This document shows, one piece after another, positions 21,072 to 32,004 of a stretch of DNA of 64,000 nt (positions are counted from its first letter, which is position 1; each line of letters begins with the position of its first letter). Source of the stretch: Notospermus geniculatus (Eukaryota > Nemertea > Pilidiophora > Heteronemertea > Lineidae); assembly GCA_002633025.1 (NCBI GenBank), contig NMRB01002096.1:63025-127024 (forward strand), given 5' to 3'. The position numbers and the translations under genes are program-made. The notes beneath the pieces were generated by a model. It was given only the letters and a program-made list of their open reading frames with translations, was not told the DNA's origin and made no database searches.

Positions 21072-21494
21072 CCTATGATAAACATTTGGAGATGATCCAG
21101 TCAGTAGTTGAGGATGATCGCACTTTTTGTGTTTTCGGTTTTGGCCACCTAGTGACCAAGCCAAGAATCGAATTGGACCGAAACTTGGTGTCATAGGTCA
21201 TATGGCCTGGGGGTATACATATACAAAATTTCAGGTCAATAGCCCCAGCGGTTACGAAACGTGCCACCAAACGGAAAATTCTGAACTTTGACCTCTGTGA
21301 CCTTTGAATGTAAGTCCAATCAACCCGTTTGATATGTCATGTATCTTTATTAGACGTACCTATAATAAAAATTTGGAGATGATCCAGTCAGTAGTTGAGG
21401 ATTATCGCACTTTTTGTTTTCGGTTTTGGCCACCGAGTGGCCAAGCCAAGAATCGAATTGGTGTCACGGGTCATCTGACCTGGGGGCATATATG
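21072..21494. repeat. Repeat family A, left part (split by the retrotransposon)
   Basis: Two homologous modules begin ACCTATGATAAACATTTGG (21071) and ACCTATAATAAAAATTTGG (21358), 287 bases apart, each with GGTTTTGGCCACC and AAGAATCGAATTGG. Other copies are at 32005-32450, 46456-46850 and 61430-61810. The copy is cut at 21494 by the LTR element and continues at 26329. Confidence 0.75.
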
Positions 21495-21677
21495 TGTAAT
21501 GATTTTATTTACTGGAATGACGGAGACAACCACTGAGTTCTGTTCAGATTGACATCAGTAGCTTTTATTTGAGGCGCCATGAACATAGTCTGAAGACACG
21601 TGTGTAGGTGGCAGCACCTGCCGGTGAACTACAGTCTGTTACAAAATCACATGGCACTGGCAACCAACATCATTACA
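21495..21677 (-). repeat. 3' LTR
   Basis: It is 183 bases long and starts TGTAATG and ends CATTACA as read on the plus strand, forming 7-bp inverted termini. It differs from the other LTR at two sites (ACACG versus ATACG, CTGCC versus CTACC). A TTTTATTTGAGG-like stretch may belong to the promoter or polyadenylation region. Confidence 0.95.
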
Positions 21678-21689
21678 CCTTCCTTTCTC
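21678..21689 (-). other. Polypurine tract
   Basis: On the element strand GAGAAAGGAAGG lies directly against the 3' LTR. This is the expected primer position for plus-strand DNA synthesis. Confidence 0.85.
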
Positions 21690-21970
21690 AAAAGACAAAG
21701 TGATAACAATAAATGAAAATAAAACAACATTACATGAACTTGTCATATATCAGCACATAGTCGGCTGTTGGACCACTGATGAAGAACTAAACTGAAAATA
21801 GTCACTTTCTATTGAAATAAGAGTTAGGTACTAAGGAATACAAGTAGGCATATGACTTGTACTTGTAGGATCCGGCACACAATTGCTGTTTTCTCTGTGA
21901 GCTTCCAATTCTCAGACTTGTACATGTATATTCAAACACTTTTAGTTACCTGCAAATACATGTACACACT

Positions 21971-22474
21971 TCACAATTTTTCAATCAACCTTTCCGGTGG
22001 GCACCCTTTGTTACTCCTGGCAGATCTCCTAGGACCTGGAGTGCTCGGATTTCCACAAGCAACCTGGGTACTGGTATCAGTATTAGACATACCACTGAGA
22101 GTAGTAGGCCTACTGCCTGAATCTGAAACTTGCCCCTGAGTCACATTCTCACCAACATCATCTCCTGACTGCGCACAACCATTTGACATTCCACTATTGA
22201 CAGTACTTGGTGCATGTACCAGGGGAGACCGGAATTCTGTGTCTGGAACAGGCACACTTTCTACTTGGGTCTGAGGAGCAAACGTTTCTTGAGTTGCAAG
22301 CAGGTCAACTCTGTTCCTCCTGTACTTTGCACCAAATTCTGTCTCTACAACATATGATCTGGGAGCCACCTTGCTGACAACTGTAGCCTTAACTGACCAC
22401 TGTTTAGTTTTGTGATCCCAAACTGACTGAATCACCAACATGAAGCTCTGGTAATGGTCTGGCACATCTATCAT
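21971..22474 (-). pseudogene. Retrotransposon integrase C-terminus and tail
   Basis: This segment of 167 residues begins near the end of integrase. It contains VWDHKTKQWSVKATVV and YRRNRVDLL, a layout of the integrase C-terminal (GPY/F-type) region. A Ser/Thr/Gly-rich tail ends in a basic RRSARSNKGCPP motif typical of gypsy polyproteins. It is out of frame with the preceding integrase piece, so one indel lies between about 22404 and 22474. Confidence 0.75.
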
Positions 22475-22643
22475 GATACACTTTCTGTTTCACTCTTTGT
22501 TGTGTCTTGATTTTAACAATTTGATCTGAATCCCTTGTTTTCAACATTTTCTTCGTGATAGGCAAATTTGAGCGCAATCTTCTGCCCATCAGAAGTTCAG
22601 CAGGTGAATAACTATCAACAACAGGAGTTGTCCTGTACGACAA
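22404..22643 (-). pseudogene. Retrotransposon integrase, post-catalytic segment
   Basis: It carries MSYRTTPVVDSYSPAELLMG, the conserved YR.TP...SPAELL.GR region that follows the integrase catalytic core, then a Lys-rich helix and HVGDSV. The frame is shifted relative to both neighbours, so indels lie at its two ends. Confidence 0.8.
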
Positions 22644-23068
22644 AAGACCAAGAAATGGATCTTCACCAGTGTGTGCTCAGATTTCTTCAGAATATTCTTT
22701 ACAGTTTGCACTGTTTTCTCAACTTGTCCATTTGATTGTGGAAACAATGGACTGGACGTGTTGTGACGGAAATCCCAATCAGTTGCAAACTGGACAAACT
22801 CTGCACAATCAAAGCATGGGCCATTATCAGAGAATAACTCCAAAGGTACACCATGTCTGGAGAACAGGTTTTTCAGACCAGTTATCACTGCTCTACTTGT
22901 CTGACTGCTCATCCTTACAACTTCTGGATAACAAGAATAGCAATCAACGACTATGAGATAGTCCTTTCCCTTACTTTTACCTAGATCTGTAGCGACCTTT
23001 TGCCAAGGACCATCAGGTACTTTATGGGGAATCAAGGGTTCTGATGTCTGTTTGCTTTTGTGTGTCAA
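22589..23068 (-). pseudogene. Retrotransposon integrase catalytic core
   Basis: This is the DDE integrase core: WQKVATDLG holds the first Asp, LFSDNGPCF the second, and SNGQVEKTVQTVKN the Glu. HKVPDGPWQKV precedes it, as in gypsy elements. The second Cys of the zinc-binding domain and its partner lie at its very start (LCDAC, partly in the shifted frame). A frameshift before it (near an AAAA run at about 23090) and another after it separate it from the rest of pol. Confidence 0.9.
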
Positions 23069-23075
23069 ACATGCA

Positions 23076-23414
23076 TCACAAAGCTTGACTTTTGTTCTCG
23101 ATATCTTTGTTGATCAACGGCCAAAATACCGACATCCTAGCTCGTTTCTTGCATTTTTCTATACCAAGGTGTCCAGTGTGCAACTTGTCTAGGATTTCTT
23201 TCCTCAGACTCAATGGTACAATTACTCTGTTACTTTTCATTATGACTTCATTCACGACAGAGAGTTCATCCCTCACATTCCAGTAGGGCAACAAATCCTT
23301 GGAACACTGAGCTCTATCATTTGGCCACCCATTAACAATGACTGTTCGAAGTGCAACTAGAGTTTCATCCTTATTAGTTTCACACCGAATATCTTCAAAC
23401 TTTCTATCTGACAC
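23076..23414 (-). pseudogene. Retrotransposon linker and integrase zinc-binding N-terminus
   Basis: LHTGHLGIEKCKKRAR with VFWPLINKDIE is the HH part of the HHCC zinc-binding domain. The upstream residues are the linker between RNase H and integrase. The Cys pair lies beyond a frameshift near 23085. Confidence 0.85.
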
Positions 23415-23635
23415 TGGAGTGTACTGGATGACACTATCAACATGTGCATAACCTTTCGTTCGAGCTCACCGTCACCCTGAACAGGTAAGAAGTTGCGACT
23501 GAGTGCATCTGCAGTGAACATATATCTACCTGGTACATACTGCAGATCAAAATCATAATGCTGCAATCTCAGCCTTAGTCTCTGCAATCTAGCTGGACAA
23601 TCATTCAATGACTTGTTGAAAATAGCAAGAAGTGG
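23357..23635 (-). pseudogene. Retrotransposon RNase H C-terminus and connection
   Basis: Reading on from the stop codon at 23636-23638, the same frame continues with residues matching the end of RNase H and YVPGRYMFTADALSR, the conserved (V/I)xGxxNxxADxLSR motif. The in-frame stop replaces the residue after TDH, normally Lys in these elements; a single A-to-T change would explain TAG. A frameshift follows at about 23360-23414. Confidence 0.85.
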
Positions 23636-25750
23636 CTAGTGATCGGTGTCTATTTCTATATGCCTCCCAAACACAAACTGATGAAACCTTTCACATGCAA
23701 AGGCAATTGCTAGAGCTTCTTTTTCAATCTGAGCATACCTTTGCTCACACTCAGACATTGCTCTGGATGCATATGCCACCGGTAACCAGTTCTGTTTCTC
23801 AAGTGAATCACACTGTAACAAGACAGATCCCAAGCCACCCTTGGATGCATCTGTGGATATTTTCACCGGTTTGTTGATATCATAAAATTGCAGGACTGGT
23901 TCACTTGAAATCACGCCCTTCAACTCAGACCAAGATTTCTCCTGTTCATTTTCCCATTTCCACTGAATCTTTTTATCCAGTAGCGATCTCAGTGGTGCAG
24001 ATCTGGAGGACAGATCAGGAATGAATCTTGCGAGATAGTTGATCATTCCTAGGAAACATTGTAACTCAGTACGATTTGTAGGACGAGCCAGTTTTGTGAT
24101 GGCTTCCACCTTTCGTTCATCGGGCTTGAGACCGTCAGCAGTATATCTATCCCCAATGAACGTAATTTCACTTACGCCAAGCAAGCATTTGTCAAGATTG
24201 AATCTCAACCCATTTTTTCTAGCTATTTCAAAGACAAGATGCAGTCTCTTGTCATGTTCAATCTTGGTCTGAGCGTGAACAGCAATATCATCTTGGGAAA
24301 CCGCTACACCCTCTATGTTTGCAAATATCTCAGCCATCTTCCTTTGAAAAATCTCACTAGCACAAGAGACACCGAATGGCAATCTCAGATATCGATACCT
24401 TCCATATGGGGTGTTGACGGTAGTGAGATAGGAACTGGCCTCGTCTAGTTGTAGTTGCCAATAACCACTTCGACAATCTATCTTGGAAAAATACTTGCTA
24501 CTGGCAAATTCAGCAGAGATTTCTTCACGTGTCGGGAGTTTAAAATGCTCACGCTTTACAGCCTTGTTCAAATTTCTTGGATCAAGACATACTCTAATCT
24601 GACCAATGGGTTTGTTTACTACAACTAGAGAGTTAACCCATTCAGTTGGTTCGTCTACTTTGACAATCATATTCATGGATTCCATGCGGTCTAATTCTGC
24701 TCTGAGCTTGTCATTGAGCCCAAATGGTACCTTCCTACACGGTTCCACTACCGGTTGTACATCATCACGTGTTTTGATGGACACCTGACCTGGCAAACAA
24801 CCCAGACCCGTGAAAACATCTTGATACTCTGTAAAGAACTTGCTGTAGTCTGCTGATGTTGCAGTAACTGCAAAAACTCGTTTGACAAGACAGAGTATCT
24901 CACAAGAATTCCTGCCAAGAATAGGGACTACATCATCAGTACAAATGACAAACATGCTCTTACACTCAAGTCCATTGACTTTGAGGGACAGAACCGCCTT
25001 TCCTTTCACAGGAATGTTACCACCATCGTAGGCTGTCAGCTTTACCTTACAATCATGGATGTTGGCACGTGTTTTGAGCTGCGCAAAGTCCTTTGCACTG
25101 AGAATGTTCACGTCACTCCCTGTGTCGAGTTTCATCGGAACGATTGTGTTGTTGACAGTTACTGGAACGATCCACGGTTTGGACGAGTCCTTCGAGTCGA
25201 TGGTTTGCGATTCGATCACGTCAATTTCGAAATCCTCAACGTTGTCATCCTCGGGAATCTCAGACTTATCAATGACATGAACCTTTTGCGAACCAGTAGC
25301 CCCACCAGCACCAGAATTTGTACCACGAGTGCCAGTTTTAGCTCGACAACATCTACTGAAATGGTTTCCTTTACCACACGCATTACACTGTTTTCCTATG
25401 GCTGGACATTTTCCACCGGCATGCTGAGGAAAACCACAACGACCACATTTCTGTCCAGAAACCAAGTCATCACGAGCTGGATACGACGAATACGAGCCAC
25501 GTCCACGTCCTCTGCTACCACGTTCAGCACCAGTGACAGCATCCACATTTGCAGGGATCTCCTCGTTTTGCAACGTTTTCATGTGTTGAGTTGAAGCTTC
25601 GTGTGCTTTACACATGTCAACACATTTACCGAGCTTCAAATCTGGGTCTCGCAACAGTCTGGCCCTCAACGAGTCATATTTCACCCCTTCAACGATTCGG
25701 TCTTTGAGAATAGTGTCTTTCAGGTCACCATACTCACAGTTTTTGATCAA
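23636..25750 (-). pseudogene. Retrotransposon gag C-terminus, protease, reverse transcriptase, RNase H
   Basis: This longest intact block (704 residues) holds two zinc knuckles of gag (KCGRCGFPQHAGGKCP and CNACGKGNHFSRCC, residues about 101-135). The aspartic protease motif LDTGSD is at 208-213. Reverse transcriptase follows with FSKIDCRSGYWQ (421-432) and LPFG (457-460). Its catalytic box reads SQDD (485-488) instead of the usual YxDD, so the Tyr is changed while both Asp are kept. RNase H starts at STDASKGGLG (632-641). The first start codon is not the true start, since the frame continues gag from the upstream block through a frameshift near 25750. The frame ends at an in-frame stop right after IDTDH. 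Confidence 0.95.
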
Positions 25751-26118
25751 GATACATACTGGTCAAATGTTTCACCGGTTTTCTGTGCCCTGCTGTTGAA
25801 TTTATGACGTTCCAGCGTGACATTTCGTTTTGGGGTACAGTACTGCTCGAACTTATCAGACAGAGTTTTCAGATCCTTCGGATATCCAGTTTCAGTATTC
25901 AATTCGCTTGCATCAAAGACGAACGTATTATACACCTCTTGCGCCTGTTCACCTGCGCAGTGCAGCAACGTTGCACACTGTACATTCGCATCCTTTTGAT
26001 CACGACCACTGGCGGCCATGAAAAACTTTAATTGCTGCAGCCATCTACGCCAGTTCTCGGCAGTATTGCCATCAAATGAAAGTTCCTTGGGCGGAGTTAA
26101 ACTATCCATCTTGGGCAC
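25747..26118 (-). pseudogene. Retrotransposon gag N-terminus
   Basis: The 123-residue frame begins 27 bases inside the 5' LTR, which suits a true gag start (MPKMDSLTPP). It has FDGNTAENWRRWLQQLKFF, the capsid-like gag core of gypsy elements. It ends with ETFDQYV followed by a frameshift, while the expected continuation (NCEYGDLKDTILKDRI) lies in the next block. The break is inside the gag domain and not at a gag/pol junction, so it is damage and not programmed frameshifting. Confidence 0.9.
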
Positions 26119-26127
26119 AGGTACTTA

Positions 26128-26145
26128 CTTTAACTTCTGACACCA
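26128..26145 (-). other. Primer-binding site
   Basis: On the element strand, TGGTGTCAGAAGTTAAAG abuts the 5' LTR. The TGG start pairs with the CCA end of a tRNA; similarity to sea urchin and other animal gypsy elements suggests tRNA-Leu, which I have not checked against a tRNA set. Confidence 0.8.
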
Positions 26146-26328
26146 TGTAATGATTTTATTTACTGGAATGACGGAGACAACCACTGAGTTCTGTTCAGAT
26201 TGACATCAGTAGCTTTTATTTGAGGCGCCATGAACATAGTCTGAAGATACGTGTGTAGGTGGCAGCACCTACCGGTGAACTACAGTCTGTTACAAAATCA
26301 CATGGCACTGGCAACCAACATCATTACA
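26146..26328 (-). repeat. 5' LTR
   Basis: It is 183 bases long and identical to the other LTR except at two positions. It is followed on the plus strand by the target duplicate ATATG. It contains the promoter of the element. Confidence 0.95.
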
Positions 26329-26432
26329 ATATGTACCAAGTTTCAAGTCAATAGCCCCGGCGGTTACAAAACGTGCCCTGCTAGCGGACGACGACGACGA
26401 CGGACGCTGCACCACGACAGGTGAGCTAAAAA
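26329..26432. repeat. Repeat family A, right part with GACGACG tract and GTGAGCTAAAAA end
   Basis: The sequence continues the family A copy interrupted at 21494 (ACCAAGTTTCAAGTCAATAG, then ACGTGCCCTGCTAGC). It ends with a GACGACGACGACGG tract and GGTGAGCTAAAAAA, the same end seen at 46834-46850 and 61790-61815. Confidence 0.75.
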
Positions 26433-26488
26433 ATTGCGCCTGGTGTACGTATGTTCGAATGGTCGATCATGGTCTCTATAAGCCATAG

Positions 26489-27199
26489 TATCGCTGAATG
26501 GGCCAATGTCGTCTTGGGTATACCTTATGTTTACCCAGTATTATCCTGGGTAATCATTTTCTTTACCCAGGATCATCCTGGGTATACATAAGGATCCTTA
26601 ACTTTACCCAGCTTGGGAGTTCCCGCCGAATCATGCTGTACGTGCGTCTCTTTCGACAGAGAACATGCAGTAGGATCATATGCTAAAAAGGGCTGTACCG
26701 CTATACCTCCTCCGGGGTTTGCAATAGGGAGACAAGACCAATCCCTACAACTTTTCAAAAGGGACCGATAGTAAATTCTCAAGGACTTAGGAGCGATAGG
26801 CCTAGGTAGAACATGTATGATCCGTGTGCATTACGTCATTTTCATGAATTTACTTTTTGCAGAACATGCAGTACGATCATAACTCGAAAGGGCTGAAAAT
26901 TACCGCTATACCTGCTCCGTGTGGAATAGGGAGAAAAGACCAATCCCTACAACTTTTCAAAAGGGACCGATAGTAAATTCTCAAGGACTTAGGAGCTATA
27001 GGCCTAGTTCGAGGCCACCCTTCATTTCATGATTTACGCTGAATATCAACCTCACTACACCACTCGGAAACTCCAATCTGGGTAAAGTTAAGGATCCTTA
27101 TATTTACCCAGGGCGGTCCTGGGTAAAGAAAAGGATTACCCAGGATGATCCTGGGTAAACATAAGGTATACCCAGGACGACATTGACTCATTCGGCCAT
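26489..27199. mobile_element. 0.7-kb TIR element with TACCCAGG-rich ends and internal duplication
   Basis: The ends are about 120-bp inverted repeats made of several CCCAGGAT/ATCCTGGG units with ATACCTTATGTTTACCCAG. Inside are two direct repeats of about 145 bases (26663-26805 and 26862-27007) with CAAGACCAATCCCTACAAC. No coding frame. The following bases to 27560 show nothing clear except a small CCTGCCTGCC foldback near 27450. Confidence 0.7.
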
Positions 27200-27559
27200 A
27201 GTACTAGTATCCTTCTTCCTGGTTGAGCAATAAAACCAGACTTAGATTCTAGGGGACTATGTTCCCTGTCACACCAGTTGGTACATGTATAAGCTCACAT
27301 AGCTGAGCTACAAACCCGTCGCTTCCACTTCTGTTCACATCGATATCTCATTTAATCAATGCCTCGATTGCCCCAACAGTGCTCTGGTCCTTCAGGACGT
27401 ACTTAACTCAGTTTTCGCACACGTCTGTATCAATCGTTAAAACCTGCCTGCCTGCCTACCAAAAAGGCAGGCAGGAAAGATCCTTGTCCCTAAATATTCA
27501 TTTTATAATAACCAATGTACAGTCCTAAAAATGAGTAAATGGCACCGTGTTTTTCAAAT

Positions 27560-28280
27560 ATCTCCGAGATAAAACAAGATACGTGTAATTAGATGCGTTT
27601 TTCAACATAATATGAGGCGCCGTGAGGAAATTTAATTGTTCCCCAAAATTATTTGGAAATAATGTCATTGTTTCGAACCATAAATGTATGTATTTTGACT
27701 TATTTCATACAATAAAGTTCTAAATAAAACCAGGAAATTATTATTCAAACCAGAATTTATACCAAACATGGTTTCATTCCCATGAAACTTCATGAAATTC
27801 ATGGTTTTGAAAACATAACTTACTTTCAAACCATGAAGTTCATGCAAATTTCATGGTTTGCAAACCATGAAAATGATTTACAAAACCACCAAATCGGCAA
27901 AATTACAGTGAGTACCTGATTTACTGGTGGTTGTTAGAATTTTCTAAGTCCAGATCAATGGGGCCCACAAAAGGAAGTCCCTGGATCATTGAACAATACC
28001 GCCAGACCCCGGTAGTTTACCGTTACTTCCTTCATAGGCCTACGCCTACCCCGTTGTGGTCCTAAAATGCATATTGTAATGAGGTTAACCTGGTGTCAGT
28101 AAATCATGCCAGACCACCAGTAAATCAGGTACTCACTGTATTTGTTTTCAAACCATAAAAATGTGAACGCATGATGGATTGAAAACAATAAAAATTGCAA
28201 AAACCATGATGATCCGCAAAAGCATGGTTTCGGAAACCATGATTACTGCAAAACTCATTCATGCCGTAAATGCTCCCTTT
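27560..28280. repeat. AAACCATG-rich palindromic repeat, inverted relative of 35495-36690
   Basis: CATGGTTT and AAACCATG alternate many times and can pair to one another. Segment 27640-27720 is the inverse complement of 35765-35798 joined to 36605-36665, without the element between. It is thus the uninterrupted relative of that locus. An internal piece (27900-28140) has its own inverted ends (GTGAGTACCTGATTTACTGG). Confidence 0.65.
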
Positions 28281-28893
28281 ACTCAGTTAGCAAGACCATA
28301 GGTGTGAAAACAGTGACATAAGGACCCTAATTAGCCCTAATTAAGGACCTGGCTGAAGCGTCAATTTCACTTTTCTTGCAATATGTTTCAAATTAAAACA
28401 GTATCAATTGATTTCAAATGCTCTCACTAACAGAATACTTCAACAACGAAGAAAAACCGTCAACGAATAAAGATTTTACAACATTTTTGTTGTAAGCATT
28501 CACTCATCTGTGCTATTCCTCACAATGACTATACCCCCTCAACTGTTATAATACAACTGGTATGAATGAACCCAGGATTTTCTCGAGGGGTTGGTTCTGA
28601 AGGTAGAGGTCACCGGACTCGCGCGTGCCGAAGCCATGCGCTTCACTGGCGCCGATTTGGCGGGGGTCTCGGAAAATTTTGTAAATCAGAAGCTCTGAGA
28701 AGCGATTTCCCGGCATCTGAGGTTGAGAAAGTCCGATGCCACGCCTATCTATGCCACGCCGATGCCACGCCTATCTACACCATTAACATTTCCAAAACAT
28801 TTATAAAAAAACATTCAATTGCAACATTTCCAAAATACCTTGGTTTCCGTTTGTTGCACAGTGTCGACTGGACCTGAAATTTTGGCACAACAA
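28281..28893. other. No recognisable feature
   Basis: The only notable part is a 15-bp direct repeat, ATGCCACGCCTATCT, near 28736-28775. A 103-residue frame here shows no family signature. Confidence 0.5.
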
Positions 28894-28904
28894 CCCTTAT
28901 AAAA

Positions 28905-29370
28905 ATTTCTGAATGGTTTTGACCGGTATACCAGTTAATACCAGTCAAAACCATTCAAAACCAATCAAGGGGGTAAATATACCAGTCAGGCTGTAATATA
29001 CCAATCATCAATATGGTGACTGGTAAAAATACCATTCATATACCATTCAAAACCAATCAAGTGGTAAATATACCAGCCAGGTGGTAATATACCAATCATT
29101 GGTATAGTGACCAGTAAAAATGCCATTCACGTACCATTCAAAACCAATCAAGTGGTAAATGTACCAGTCAGGTGGTAATATACCAATCATTGGTATAGTG
29201 ACCGGTAAAAATACCATTCACTTACCAGTGAATATGGTTAAATACCAGTTGAGTGGTAAATTTACCAGGCTGGTTTGGTGACCGGTGAATACACCATTCA
29301 AGTACCAGTCAATATTGACCGGTAACCTACATTTGATTGGTAAATGACCGGTAAGGTGAATGGTAAATGA
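28905..29370. repeat. ACCAGT/ACCGGTAAA array, left
   Basis: About four units of roughly 115 bases, each with ACCATTCAAAACCAATCAAG, TAAATATACCAGTCAGG and GGTAATATACCAATCAT. ACCGGT palindromes are frequent. The right counterpart lies in inverted position at 33720-34010. Confidence 0.8.
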
Positions 29371-29652
29371 CAGCGCCGGCAAAAGTGTGAAATCCACTAT
29401 AAAAATGAAATCGACAAAGGAAATAAATATTGATTTCTATTAGAATGTTGCTCATTTATGCAAGATACGTATCCAAACACAGTTATCTGTTTTCGAATAA
29501 TTATTTTCTTGATGAAGTGAATGTGGCATGCTGATTCCACACCAAGAAGCTCACTACATAGAAGAAGTACAAAATCATTCCAATTCATCGTTTAGTTATC
29601 TCAACTGACGTGATCGCGTAATAGACGAACGTCACTTTCATATACTCCTTGG

Positions 29653-29900
29653 CACTGTGGGCTACCCGTCGAGGGTTATTCGAATAACCCTCGACGTATG
29701 GCCGCCGTTTTCCCAATCGATTCGCCAGGATTTTTGCTGACTGTGACCAGTAGAGTGTAATTCACGGCTTCATTTTCAGCAGGTTTGTAGAGAAAATTGT
29801 CATACACACGTCTGTACTTGTCTTTTCTCTGCAAATTGCCTATGAGCAGCGTAATTTGCCTTTGAAAACATCGACGAAGTCGAGGGTTTTTCACCCGCCA
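29653..29900. repeat. Left inverted arm with a perfect 30-bp palindrome
   Basis: The arm begins CACTGTGGGCTACCCG and matches 33390-33635 in inverse orientation almost base for base. At 29667-29696 it has a perfect 30-bp palindrome centred on TTATTCGAATAA. CCTCGAC/GTCGAGG occurs several more times just beyond (29880-29945). Confidence 0.8.
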
Positions 29901-30686
29901 CATTTCCTCCAGAGAGGGTGATTCACATTGACGTCGAGGGTTATTCGCACAAGAGAGGGTAATTCATCCAAAATAAATTCTATTGTTTTTGAGGTTGTGA
30001 GGGTTGTGATTACACCGCATCAAGCAATGTTTTCATGGATAGGTACTGTTTGTCATGTTATATCTTCCAGACCCGGCTGCCCGCTATTTTTTATGCCGGA
30101 CAACATACGATTACAGCATCTGGCAAGGGTCGAGGACGCGGTAAGTGTAAAGGTAGGCCTACGGTAGCCCTAGTTTTGGAAAAACAATTGCTACATGCAA
30201 TCTATAGCCTAGGTCTAGTGTGTGGTTTTGGGGGAAAACTAGCGCTCCACCCTGGCTAGCTAGAAATCCGAAAAAAATCTCCACTTTTGGCGAATCAGAC
30301 TCCTCGTTCTTCAAACTTTAAAAGCTCGTGCAGGGTTTGTATTGACATGATTAGCCTAATAGGCCCCACACTGTCTTAGAACCAGGGTGCCTATTTGCAT
30401 GCACGCTAGCCACATCATGAACTGAAACGAATAGTTTCTTGGTTTAGCCTTGCCTATGATTAGGCGTGCCGCGCTCGCAACCTCAGCTGTATCACACATC
30501 GTGCATGAGGAAGTTGACGCGGTCGGTCTCTCAATCTCTGTCAAAACCGTCGGTTGTGTCTTAGCCGATGCGAGAGGGGTCGATTGTAACTTGTGGTATT
30601 AACGTAAGTTTTTAGGCTACTCATGAACACCTTATGTCCTAATCAGGATAGGGACAGTGTCTCTTGGGAACATCCATTTAGAAGGC

Positions 30687-31084
30687 NNNNNNNNNNNNNN
30701 NNNNNNNNNNNNNNNNNNNNNNNNNNNNNNNNNNNNNNNNNNNNNNNNNNNNNNNNNNNNNNNNNNNNNNNNNNNNNNNNNNNNNNNNNNNNNNNNNNNN
30801 NNNNNNNNNNNNNNNNNNNNNNNNNNNNNNNNNNNNNNNNNNNNNNNNNNNNNNNNNNNNNNNNNNNNNNNNNNNNNNNNNNNNNNNNNNNNNNNNNNNN
30901 NNNNNNNNNNNNNNNNNNNNNNNNNNNNNNNNNNNNNNNNNNNNNNNNNNNNNNNNNNNNNNNNNNNNNNNNNNNNNNNNNNNNNNNNNNNNNNNNNNNN
31001 NNNNNNNNNNNNNNNNNNNNNNNNNNNNNNNNNNNNNNNNNNNNNNNNNNNNNNNNNNNNNNNNNNNNNNNNNNNNNNNNNNNN
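30687..31084. other. Assembly gap (398 N)
   Basis: Unknown bases inside the 5.1-kb element. A run of 13 G follows at 31085, a likely reason for the break. Frames across it are meaningless. Confidence 0.99.
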
Positions 31085-31097
31085 GGGGGGGGGGGGG

Positions 31098-32004
31098 TGT
31101 CTAACAACGACCTTTTCATGCGTTTACATACTCAATGGATGACTCCCTTGAAGCTAACTATAGTTACGCCTACCTGTTGGTGACAGGTGCCCTTCCCTGT
31201 TGAATGCCACCTATTTCGGTAAATCCGTTTGCAAGGCGATATATTAACTGAAAATAGACCTACTGCTTGATGCCGTAAGCATGACGATCAGAGACGAAAT
31301 CTTTTTCGTGTGACCACATTCCATTCCCAATTTTCAAAACATCTAAGGGGAAGTGATATGAAAAAAAATGTCTCTCATGACATCGAGCAATATTGAAATG
31401 CTCCCTAAGTTGGCAAAAAATCCTCGTGTTCCTTTCAGACAAATAAGATCATGGAGATGAAAGATAATGCCAACAACATCGTTGATGAGGTAAGGCGGAA
31501 TGTTATTGATCATATTAATGTACAGTAATATGGGCCCACGTCACTCATTGGCCGAAGAATTTAAAGCCCCACAGTATTGAATTTTACGATATTTTCAAAA
31601 AGTTAGGAGAGTGCACATAGAGGTCCCATAGCCTCGTGAAGGTCCCCAAAATGCTTGCCTGATACGCACTTCACAGAATCAAGCCCTGGTTTTCAGCATT
31701 GGAAAAAACTGCAGGGAGAGCTCTAATGTATTCTGACAGAGCGTTGTACATTTTACACTATGCTGACGTCGTGCGAGAATCGCGGCGATGATTTGCGTTT
31801 TTCACATTCAATAGCCTACAGTTGGGCTTTAAGAAAAGTTTGTTAATGTTCGAAATTTGCCTCTCTAACACCTATTAAAAATTGGAATGATCTATGTAAA
31901 CAGGAACCAAGCTTTGATATGAGTGCGATTTTTCGAGCGATTTTCAAGGCGACCGGCCTTGCGACTACAGCAGCGACTGAACATATTTTTTTAGTTTTTA
32001 GCTC
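31098..32004. other. Interior of the composite element without clear features
   Basis: About 0.9 kb of mixed composition. I see no coding frame, RNA gene or tandem structure. Confidence 0.45.

Larger units (their letters stand above)
21495..26328 (-). mobile_element. Ty3/gypsy LTR retrotransposon, 4834 bp, disrupted coding
   Basis: Two 183-bp LTRs flank a gag-pol region in the order gag, protease, reverse transcriptase, RNase H, integrase, which is the Ty3/gypsy order. The target duplication is ATATG on both sides (21490-21494 and 26329-26333). LTR ends are TGTAATG and CATTACA. The two LTRs differ at only two positions, so insertion is recent. The protein-coding part has five frameshifts and one in-frame stop, so this copy cannot make full products. 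A single gag-pol frame and the zinc-knuckle layout recall the Mag/SURL group, but clade placement would need a tree. It inserted into a family A repeat. Confidence 0.95.

Noticed and set aside
25747-25750. Programmed gag/pol frameshift
   Set aside because: The break lies within the gag domain, before the zinc knuckles, and pol is fused in frame to the gag C-terminus, so it is damage.
30623-31183. Open frames of about 160-190 residues
   Set aside because: They consist almost wholly of the assembly gap at 30687-31084.
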